DNA of 64,000 nt, taken from Ephydatia muelleri (taxonomy: Eukaryota > Porifera > Demospongiae > Spongillida > Spongillidae). Under the pieces are notes generated by a model that saw only the letters and a list, made by a program, of their open reading frames with translations, was not told the origin of the DNA and did not search any database. Below, in pieces: positions 56,101-64,000 of this stretch; the stretch's first letter is position 1, and each line of letters opens with the position of its first letter. Location of the stretch: assembly GCA_013339895.1 (NCBI GenBank), contig JABACO010000015.1, positions 297,838-361,837 on the forward strand, written 5' to 3'. The position numbers and the translations under genes are program-made.

Positions 56101-56894
56101 GTGATGGCAGGGAGGTTGTGGGGAGGGGGCTGTGATGGCAGGGAGGAGGAGGCTGTGATGGCAGGGAGGGTTAGATAATACTTCCACGTTTTGTATGTTA
56201 CTTGCACAAAGTGTCAAGTTGCACATAGGTTGTATGGTACATAAATGCATATGTCCCACCAAGTACTGCAAGGAGACATACCCATAGGAGATGTGCCAAT
56301 TCTTTCCTATTATGTAGCTCCATTCAGAAAAAGTGAGGAAACAGCTAGAGATGGATAATATACAGCATCGACTTGATATTGAGAAGGAGACATTGGAAAA
56401 GAAGAAGAGGGTAAGTATTCAAGTGTAGGCTTCCACATTGCCCTGATTTGTCTCCTTCTCTCCTCTCCCTGCCTTTCTCTGATCAGGAGAGAGAAGAGGT
56501 GATGAAGAACGAGCAGTTACAGAAGCACAATGTGGAGAGGCAGGTCTTGCTACTTCAGCAGGGGTTGGCTGAGATTGGCACAGCAGAGAAGCAGCTGGCT
56601 AAAGTGAACGCAGAGTGAGTGATGTCATTTCTTGTACTTGTAGTCAGAATGTGGTATACTTAGGGTTGAGACAGCAACGGGAGTTCTGGCTGCGCAGATG
56701 CGACAGAGCTGTGAGGGAATACAACAACACATGGCTGCTTTGCTCAAGTACATCCAAGTAGCGAAGGCAAGCATTAAGGGGAGGGTCTGGGGAGGAGCTC
56801 CGAACGATCGCTCTTCCCTACGCAGGATAAGCGGCTCAAGTACAAGTCTGAACTAGAGCAAGCGGTTGCGTCACTATCAGCACTAAAGTTGTAG
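50117..56894 (+). CDS. NDC80: Kinetochore protein NDC80 (HEC1)
   Basis: Multi-exon. Exon 1 (50117-50358) encodes a basic tail (MAATTRQRRSNQGHGSLRQS); exon 2 (50411-50475) has QVKKDPRPLADKS; a 37-base exon near 50527-50563 adds YQTASIKKLIL; then FLAEHGYSQAVTYKSLQLP, IPEGAKIAEEVPKILKLLG and exon 53059-53152, YPFTISHNHLINLGSPHAWP, form the calponin-homology head that binds microtubules. The rest is coiled coil: RVEENERHQ, SIRQLELEAAEVEETGSHL, KREETQLELSKQKQL, RRLSTMLPDAARLVP, RKQLEMDNIQHRLDIEKETL, and the C-terminus KRLKYKSELEQAVASLSALKL-like end at 56894. NDC80 links kinetochores to spindle microtubules with NUF2, SPC24 and SPC25. Its introns hold the largest tandem arrays in the window. Confidence 0.93.
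51001..53040. repeat. 40-base minisatellite built from the NDC80 acceptor and exon start
   Basis: 51 units of catcctttagctatctgttc plus accatcagtcataaccacct. The real exon begins ag|CTATCCTTTCACCATCAG at 53059, so each unit holds an acceptor-like tag followed by about 30 bases copied from the exon. Partial proto-units precede it at about 50930-51000. Confidence 0.97.
53228..53475. repeat. 20-base minisatellite in an NDC80 intron
   Basis: About 12 units of aggatggttaggagggtgac with occasional extra G. Confidence 0.95.
53757..54250. repeat. GAT/GGT triplet tract and G-rich arrays in an NDC80 intron
   Basis: gatggtgatgatgg-type repeats to about 53880, then gagggagggggaggaggggt and gggaggggtggggttgggag arrays. 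Confidence 0.92.
55520..56165. repeat. G-rich minisatellite in an NDC80 intron
   Basis: Variable-length units of about 30-36 bases, ggctgtgatggcagggaggg plus ttgtgggggaggagga, about 20 copies. Confidence 0.93.
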
Positions 56895-57009
56895 TCATGC
56901 GCGTTCGTTGTATGTATGTTTTTGTGTCTTTATATGTTCCGTAGCGTGTTGCACATTAAAAATGTACTTCGCTTAGTGATGGGAGGCGGGGCATAAATTG
57001 TTGTGCAAC

Positions 57010-58176
57010 ATGGAAGCAAGGGCACAGAAATCTCTCTTCGTGGAGTACGAGAAGATGCCAGAGGATACCAACTGCTGGCTGTCCAAAAAGTTGAACGCTG
57101 TGAAGAAGTGGGTGGCCTTAGAAAAGGTCCATGGCGCGAATTTTTCATTCACTGTTCAGCGTGACTGTAGCGTTCTGGTGGCCAAACGGGGCTCCGTGTT
57201 AACAGAAAAAGAGGACTTCTTTGGTGTGTGGCGGCAGAAAGGTTTAGTAGACGAAGAGCGCGAAAAGGCGAAGCGAGTGTTCCTAGCAGCTGTCCGGGAA
57301 CTGAAAGACGCACTGACAGCTGTTACTATTTACGGAGAACTATTTGGAGGTAGTTTGATTGTGTCAAGTTGTGTGTATGCTATCACTCTGGTTACTTGCA
57401 GGACACTACCCTCATCCTTCTGTCGCCAGCTGTGTGGGCGTGGTACCCGTACAGAGGGCGGTGGCCTACTGCCCTGGTCTCAACTTCTACGCATATGACA
57501 TTGCAGTAATTTACGAAGTAGGAAGAAGAGGTGCGATGGTCAGACATGTCCAGAAGCCCCTAATTCGAACCCACCCCTCTCCTTAGAATACCTCGATTAC
57601 GACATGTGTGCACAATTGTTTCAAGAAGCGGGTTTCCTGTATGCCACTCCTCTTTGTACCGGGACGTTGCAGCAGATGCTAAACTATCCTCTAGGCTTCG
57701 CTACCACCTTACCGCAAAGGTTGGGCCTGCCCTCTCTACCATGCAATGTCGCGGAGGGGATAGTGGTAAGGCCTATAAGAGAGACAGTGTTGATGACAGC
57801 CACCAAAGGACCTAGCCGTGTGATCTTCAAACGTAAGGTAGAGCAGTTTGCGGAAAAGCACTCGCGGGTCCCGCCCCCGGAGCTCGACAAGGGTAAAACC
57901 TATCTGGCAGATGACGCGGCATTAATGAGGGTCGAGATGCTTGCCCTCGTCACTTCCCAGAGGGTGATCAACACAGTGTCGAAGTATGGATTGCCGGACA
58001 CATCAGAGGGTTGGACTGAAATAACCGAACGCATGATACAGGATGTGCTAGCTGTGCTGAGAGACGAACAGGCTCCACTGTGGTTCGAACACGAGAGCAA
58101 GTGTATGGATGAGCTTAGACAAGAGTGCGACATAACAGTTCAAGGATACAAACAAAATTGCATCATGCAAGCTTGA
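57010..58176 (+). CDS. Rnl2-type ATP-dependent RNA ligase
   Basis: Three exons (57010-57349, 57402-57530, 57587-58176) in consistent phase give 352 residues; T4 Rnl2 has 334. Nucleotidyltransferase motif I is EKVHGANFSF (Lys for AMP attachment, about residue 41). KRGSVL follows as motif Ia-like, YGELFGG as the motif III region, then FYAYDI, EYLDYDMCAQLFQEAGF and, as motif IV, AEGIVVRP. Motif V is VIFKRKVEQF (KxK). This is the RNA_ligase family including T4 Rnl2 and trypanosome editing ligases, which seal nicks with 3'-OH and 5'-phosphate. The usual animal tRNA ligase is RTCB, so the role here is unknown. The exon 2 donor (G|GTGCGA) was chosen by phase. Confidence 0.88.
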
Positions 58177-58355
58177 GTATAAACAATCACCGCAAGTAGT
58201 TTTTCACACAGAACGAAATTATATTAATGTAGAGGCAGTTAAAGCAAGACATGCTTTTTTCCACACCCTTTGTTGTTTCAGTAGATGGTGTCATAAGGGA
58301 GGAGGCGATTCAGGTAAAGAAGCAACTGGTCACGTTAAATCCCTAAGTGAAGTTC

Positions 58356-58928
58356 AGGGGCGTAATTTTGAAATTGGGGTTTCATATAGGAAAGGATCAA
58401 ATAGGGGGAGGGGGCGATAGGGGGAGAGTGCAGGAGGGGATGGGCCCCTCCCGCGCGAAGCGCGGAAGCCCAGCGGTTGCAGTACCATTTGAAGACATTA
58501 TTTCATTGAGAAATCAACAAGACAGTACATTTAGCTGAATAATAAGCTTGCATCTGTCATTCTTGCTAGAGCACTTAACTTAGGAGGAGACTGCAATTGG
58601 GAAGGCAGATTATCGATTTCAGCTGGTTATTTCTGCTCGGACTCGGAAGGTACCTCAATGCCATGACCATCTATACAGAATAATTCATTGGCATACGTAA
58701 AATATCACCCCCTTCCCTCCCCAAAAAATCACGTTTGAAACCATGTTTTACGTCCCTCTCTATGCCTGTACGTAGTTACTTACCAGGTTCTACATGCGCT
58801 CTTTTGGAAAAGAAGTCTTTTCATCGTACGGAGAGCGGACTTAAAGTGTCACGTGCGCACGCGGCTATGTATAATGGCCGTGGGCGTGGTTTGCCTCACC
58901 CATATTCTGGAACCCCCTCGAAACCCCC

Positions 58929-58990
<62 letters not shown>

Positions 58991-60652
58991 ACAGTGGTTT
59001 AGGACCAGGACATCATGCTAGGAAAGAATTTTTGATTTTAAGTGGACAAACTATTGTGTTACACCCCAAAGTATCACAATATTAACCCTACATGTATCAA
59101 ACTGTAAATATTCACAAGTGTAAAGAGCCACGAGAAGGGAAAGCATTAATTATGCCATTTGCCACCCTAACTTAAAAACACGAGCTAGTGTTGTATCAGA
59201 CAGTACTGAGTCAAGTATAAAGGAATGTGTTGATAGAGCTTTTTAATAGCATTTCAATGATGCTTGATTTATGACATCATCATGAATTCTGCTAAAGATA
59301 TTTGTTTATTTGTGGTCCAAAACGGCGCCATTTTTTTTACACAAATCTACTATACATTCATTGCTCAATGAAGCTAGAGCGCTGCATACATTATTGTGCG
59401 TTTAAATACTTTCACCTATCAATGGCCCTTAGTATAATACTCGCCGAATCTTGCCGATTCTAAAACAAAACACTTCTGAACTTAATGATACTCTCAAGCT
59501 ATTTTGCGCTAAAATTTTAATAATGCCGATTAATAACCGAAATTAAGAGGCTGGGGACTATTACAGCTACTACGGAACGAATGTGTTAATAATGAGCCTT
59601 TGTGCTCTCTGATGGACCGTATTTTGTTCTTTGTGATGCGCCGGGCGTCTTTGGTAGAAATGAGGGCGCTGCGTGCACGGGCGCTATTGTATTTCGTCAC
59701 GGTATAATGATTTGAACGTCCCCTTTTGTATGTTATTCAGCGATTCAAGCGAGCTATTTCTGTTTATCCTTTGCGAGTTTTTTTTTGTTCTGATCCGTGC
59801 CGAACGCCATGTCATGGCGGAAAAAAGAAGTGTAACGAATTTAGATGTTTAAGAAAGGTACGTAAAGGTTTTCAAAGCTGATGCTGATGCAGCCAGACAT
59901 TTTATGGCCGACGAAGCCCAGCTGGTGGTAACGAGTGATGCACAGGTACATGTAAAACGATGGTGTAATAGGATACGAACACTGAGGAAGAAGTGGGCAC
60001 AATTGAGTAAAGCTAGGAAGGAAGAGAAGACAAAGCAAGCCTTTTTAGCATATCAGCAACAACCATTTTATGAACAAGAAAGCAGTGATCCCAGTGTATT
60101 GAATCCATCACCACTACAACCATCGGATATGGAGAAGAATAGTGCCATGGACTCTATGCATGTAAAGTCTATCACTCCACTAGATCAGCTGAGTCCTCGC
60201 CATTCTCGAAGGAGGACAGAGTCAATACTAGCCTTAGTCAGAGAAGAAGATTAATATCAACCATCATTAACCCACAAGTTGAGCAGATAGCTGAATCTGA
60301 GGTTGAGCAAATTGAAGATGAAGAGGCTTCTACATCAATTGCAAGATTAACTGAATCTTGATTTGTTTGGCTTGATTTTAATTAACTATTTTGTAACAAT
60401 AGTTGCAATATCAATTAGTATATGCTTAGATTATACAAATGTACCATTAAAACCTATCAGTTAACTACGATTAAAAATTGATTGTTTTGACTTGATTTTA
60501 GTTAATTAACATTAATCAGTATCATGATTTATTTAACACCACCTTCTTTTAAACAAGAATAAAAACAATTTGGTTATATTTTTGTACAGTAATTTGAAAA
60601 TGTCCTGGTCACCTATGGTTTTAAACCACTGTGCCCCCTGCGTACGCCCCTG
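58356..60652. mobile_element. Candidate DNA transposon with CAGGGGCGTA inverted ends
   Basis: Starts caggggcgta at 58356 and ends tacgcccctg at 60652, an exact 10-base inverted repeat. A G/C-rich hairpin-prone segment (cccgcgcgaagcgcgg) lies near the left end, a C homopolymer at 58931-58990, and a lysine-rich 116-codon frame at 59904-60254 (RWCNRIRTLRKKWAQLSKAR) of unknown family. Ends resemble the short element at 10633-10916. Flanks share only agtt, so a target duplication is not proven. Confidence 0.5.
58931..58990. repeat. Long C homopolymer
   Basis: About 60 consecutive C residues. Its true length is doubtful in any assembly. Confidence 0.9.
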
Positions 60653-60764
60653 TAGTTGCTCAGACAGTGGTGGATTTGGGGAAATATTGCTCGCAGCCAG
60701 TGCGTAAGACGTACGTGGTCCATGACTATTACTAGCTACATGTATTTTAATAGACTATATATAA

Positions 60765-61553
60765 GTTAGATACTGGAACCGAGGGATCTACGTGATTTAG
60801 AATACCCGAGGGCCCTGGGCTGTAGCGTCCCGAGCGTAGCGAGGGCGCTACTAAGGGCCCGAGGGTATTCTAAATCACGAAGGTGACAGTATCTAACTAA
60901 TTTAGACTATAGCAACGCGCATGTTTACGTTTATAATTATATAGCAACCAATTGCTTTACGCGTTACAATTATCTATTCAGTGCGCAAGCGCAATTTCTA
61001 GCAACGTTAAAACGTATACGGCGTCTTCTAAGTGCCAGAGGGCGGCGGGTATTCTAAGTGCCAGAAGGCGGGTATTCTACGGTAGAATACCCGCCTTCTG
61101 GCACTTAGAATACCCACCGCCCTCTGGCAAGGTTTCTACCGCATTTAGATACCCGCAATTGACCAATCATATTACGCGAATCACTTCCGCTATAGTCTAA
61201 ATCTCGCAATCTGATTGGTCGATAACAGGTACCTTATTTCGCGTAGAGACCTCGTTAGCCTAATCGCGTCCTCTAAATGCTAGCGGGCGAGTATTCTACG
61301 GTAGAACTTGCACTTAGAATACCCGCCAATAAGATCCCACAAAAACTGCGCTTGCGCAATAGATAATTGTACCGGCATTGGTTACTATAAACGTAAACAT
61401 GCGCGTTGCTATAGTCTAAATCAGTTAGATACTGTCACCTTCGTGATCTACGTGATTTAGAATACCCTCGGGCCCTTAGTAGCGTCGGACGCTACAGCCC
61501 AGGGCCCTCGGGTATTCTAAATCACGTAGATCCCTCGGTTCCAGTATCAAACT
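60765..61553. mobile_element. Nested palindromic element, two terminal hairpins in inverse orientation
   Basis: Each end (60765-60899 and 61421-61553) is itself an imperfect hairpin (gatttagaataccc..gggtattctaaatc), and the two ends are inverse copies. Inside, gcaacgcgcatgtttacgtt, then tgcgcaagcgca, recur inverted, and the centre near 61021-61135 is another palindrome (cgggtattctacggtagaat). No coding. A MITE or foldback element is likely. Confidence 0.75.
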
Positions 61554-61618
61554 ATTATATAGAACCTTCGCTGCCGCTGGCAGGTTCCGACGGTCAGACA
61601 AAATTACAAGTTTGCGTT

Positions 61619-61657
<39 letters not shown>
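61619..61657. repeat. TG dinucleotide microsatellite
   Basis: (tg)n of about 18 units. Confidence 0.95.
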
Positions 61658-61658
<1 letters not shown>

Positions 61659-61989
61659 GGGAATGTGTCCATTCAAAAGGGTTTTTATTTATTTCTTTAC
61701 CTATACATGCATTGTAATGTTGTTCGGTGCGTTTTGTTTTGTAAAAACAATTACAATCTCAAATACCTTACTGCTTTGTAACATGTTAATGGTCATTAAA
61801 CAGAAATTAAATACTTTAAAAAACTATTCACAATCAGGTGCCCAAAAAATCACGCTCACATAAAATAACTCAACAAGTTGATCAGTGATATATTTATTAC
61901 TAATAATGTTCTGCTTGAGGGTTAGGGTAGATTGGTGCATGGTCATTTGTAATAATATGTAAACGTTCATTATTATTATTCATAAACTA

Positions 61990-62845
61990 AGGCTCGGCTC
62001 CTGTCTGTGTCCTCTCCCCATGTCTCTGCTTGGCTCTCTGTAGTACCATCTCCAGGCCTGGGTCTAAGCCTAGACCCCAACGAGCACCAGATGGCCATCA
62101 AGTGGTGGCTCGGGCTAAACACCTCACCTGGCTCACCTCCCTGTGCATTGTGTCCAGAACATCCCTTGGATCCCCTAGGCCACCATGCAGTAACATGTAA
62201 GAGAGGTGGTGATGCTATATCCAGACACAACAAGCTCAGGGATGTAGTGCTTCAAACCTGCCATCGTGCCTGCATCAGCGCCAAGGCGGAGGCCGGTAGT
62301 GGACTAGGACATGAGCTTCGGAACACACGCCCTGCTGACATCCTAGCTTCCAATTGGCTCTGTGGCAAGCCTGCTGCCTTTGACCTTACTGTGGTGTCTC
62401 CGCTTAACCCTACCTTTATCTCTGAAGCGGGTCGCACAGCAGGGTCAGCAGCGGTTGCCGCTGAGCTAAGGAAGCACTCTGCCAATGAAGCCAAGTGTTC
62501 CGAGTTGGGGTGGACGTGTATTCCCCTTGTGGCCGAGTCATATGGAGCTTGGGGCAGCGAAGCGGTTGCAAGCTTTTTCACGGCTCGCATCATACCTTGC
62601 CACAAGGACCAACTCCCCCAAGTCCAAGGTTGTCTGCAGCCTGTACGGCCGCCTTAATTTGACTCTTGTGCGAGCCAATGCCCGAGCCCTCCTCTTACGA
62701 TGTGGATATTCCCTTCAGGAGGGGGATAGTTCCTCATTGTAACTTTCATAGCTAGTGTGTCTCAGTGTGTCAGGGTATGTAATTATTGCTGTACATGTAT
62801 ATTATGTTATGAGCTTATTAACCATAAACTAAAAAAAAAAAAAAG
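61990..62845 (+). mobile_element. 5'-truncated LINE 3' end with poly(A)
   Basis: A frame at 62007-62657 encodes the C-terminal part of a non-LTR retrotransposon polymerase: CALCPEHPLDPLGHHAVTC (zinc knuckle), HNKLRDVVLQTC, NTRPADILASNWL, KPAAFDLTVVSPL, ELGWTCIPLVAESYGAWG. A shifted frame continues LYGRLNLTLVRANARALLL to about 62742. The element ends with an A-rich tail at 62830-62845. No upstream reverse transcriptase remains, the usual outcome of incomplete LINE insertion. Confidence 0.7.
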
Positions 62846-63254
62846 TTTAATGGCTGGAATATGTGTGTGGTCATTAGAATTTACATGGAATAATAATAGA
62901 TACTACTAATAAATAAGGTGTTCAGAGGGTAAAGGCACCTGGAGAGGGTGAAGGTGATCAGTGCACATGGAGAGGGTGAAGGTGATCAGTGCACATGGAG
63001 AGGGTGAAGAACTTATTAAGTGCTCATTAATAATTATGTGTAATGAAAGTATTATAATATAATATAATTATATTATAATTATTATATTTTTGATGTTAAC
63101 TTTATTGATAATGATAATGATCAGGACAATACAATAAGATAAGATACACATATAATGACAATACAGATAAAAGGACAAAAGATAAAAACTTATGATGGGG
63201 TGGCTTTGCAGCCAGTCGAGCACATGAGGTCAATTAGGCTCTGTAGAAGATTGG
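62846..63254. other. A/T-rich spacer with short repeats
   Basis: gagagggtgaaggtgatcag repeats three times near 62940-63010, then A/T-rich sequence. No gene. Confidence 0.45.
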
Positions 63255-63264
63255 TTGTTGGTGG

Positions 63265-63535
63265 TCGATGGTATGAGGACCACGAGCCTCAAAGATGGTA
63301 TGAGGACCGCGAGCCTCGAAGATGGTATGAGGACCGGGAGCCTCAAAGATAGTATGAGGACCGCGAGCCTCGAAGAAGGTATGAGGACCGGGAGCCTCGA
63401 AGATGGTATGAGGACCGCGAGCCTCAAAGATGGTATGAGGACCGCGAGCCTCGAAGAAGGTATGAGGACCGCGAGCCTTGAAGATGGTATGAGGACCGCG
63501 AGCCTCAAAGATGGTATGAGGACCATGAGCCTCAA
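63265..63535. repeat. 27-base minisatellite (tatgaggaccgcgagcctc)
   Basis: About 10 units of gaagatggtatgaggaccgc plus gagcctc. One frame is open (GMRTASLED) while the charged frame (RWYEDREPR) meets a stop, so coding is doubtful. Confidence 0.9.
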
Positions 63536-63637
63536 AGACAAACTATTGCTGAACGTAATAATGAAAAGCTTAATGTGCAACAGAGCCAGAACAAGGTACG
63601 ACTGTAAGGTTGGTCATTTTTTCAGCTATTAAAGACA

Positions 63638-64000
63638 CTATTCTTTATACACAATTGTTGCAGTGGGACTAAGTCCACCCAAGGTTGAAAATACCAGAGG
63701 TGAAAAGCAACCATGCTCAACTTCTCGGACTCTGTGTTCGTATGACCTTCGCTTGTCCTGCTCTAGACGGCGAGCAAATGGTGTATTCACATAAGATCTT
63801 GAAAAGGGATTGAAAACCTTGACATCAAAGAAAGCCTTCTGCCTGTTCTTGGGCCAAAAATTTTCTGCCACCACATCTAAACTAGCTTCATCTGCATCAT
63901 TGGCTGTTTTGTACTTAAGCTGCTCTCCAGGTGCACTGACACCTCCACCCTTCCAGGTGCACTGACACCTCCACCCTCTCCAGGTGCACTGACACCTCCA
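63638..64000 (-). mobile_element. Edge of a retroelement-derived fragment
   Basis: The minus-strand frame at 63638-63874 reads AFFDVKVFNPFSRSY, EQDKRRSYEHRVREVEHG and FSPLVFSTLGG. These strings are typical of the C-terminal region of polymerase polyproteins in metazoan retroelements. The rest lies beyond the window. A 22-base repeat (caggtgcactgacacctcca) marks the right end. It looks incomplete; class and age are not decided. Confidence 0.4.

Noticed and set aside
55494-56271. 261-codon minus-strand frame rich in P, S and H
   Set aside because: Entirely minisatellite within an NDC80 intron.
57531-57586. B-box-like gggttcgaatt on the minus strand
   Set aside because: It fits inside a 56-base spliced intron of the RNA ligase gene with no other tRNA feature.
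58735-59085. Polyproline ORF
   Set aside because: Created by the 60-base C homopolymer; no coding features outside it.

Overview
The window looks like a gene-dense stretch of an early-branching animal genome, most likely a demosponge. Genes are metazoan in content. They are split by many introns of only about 50 to 60 bases with ordinary GT..AG ends, or they have no intron at all. Neighbouring genes often start back to back within 120 to 420 bases. Longer introns are almost entirely micro- or minisatellite. The species call is inference from this texture and from a sponge-like repeat protein at the left edge.

Layout. 1-8.3 kb: edge of a repeat-protein gene (-), SAP30BP (+), a WSCD-like sulfotransferase (+), HAUS8 (-), and an orphan 10-residue-repeat protein (-). 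8.3-16.5 kb: intronless class I aldolase (+), a transposon-rich gap, two phosphatidylserine decarboxylase genes head to head (- and +), an orphan coiled-coil protein (-), and a C22orf39/PANTS homologue (+). 16.7-37 kb: a compact DH-PH RhoGEF (-) back to back with PIGT (+), then MED13 (-, about 10 kb) back to back with ASH2L (+). 37-48.9 kb: sterol isomerase EBP (-), a gap with a long foldback palindrome and a pogo-like transposase fossil, TXNDC17 (-) back to back with a Rho GTPase (+), an acidic orphan (-), a TLC-like membrane protein with a one-base frame change (+), a transmembrane death-domain protein (-), and ATPSCKMT (-). 50-58.2 kb: NDC80 (+) followed by an Rnl2-type RNA ligase (+). 58.2-64 kb: mobile elements and inverted repeats.

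The genes do not form one pathway. HAUS8 and NDC80 serve the spindle and kinetochore, MED13 and ASH2L act in transcription and chromatin, PIGT makes GPI anchors, and the PISD pair and EBP work in membrane lipid synthesis. I rebuilt complete, phase-consistent exon chains for HAUS8, both PISD genes, PIGT, the RhoGEF, EBP, TXNDC17, C22orf39, ATPSCKMT, the RNA ligase and two orphans. MED13, ASH2L and NDC80 are anchored by many conserved exons, but I did not resolve every boundary.

The most unusual signal is a recurring kind of tandem repeat built from a gene's own splice-site or start-codon sequence. NDC80 has 51 copies of a 40-base unit carrying the 3' splice site plus the start of the next exon. 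An ASH2L intron consists wholly of copies of itself. The RhoGEF has a run of in-frame 5' splice sites. HAUS8 has about 18 copies of its start-codon region. Other notable items are the animal RNA ligase, the PISD copy with an FGSS cleavage motif, and the death-domain membrane protein.
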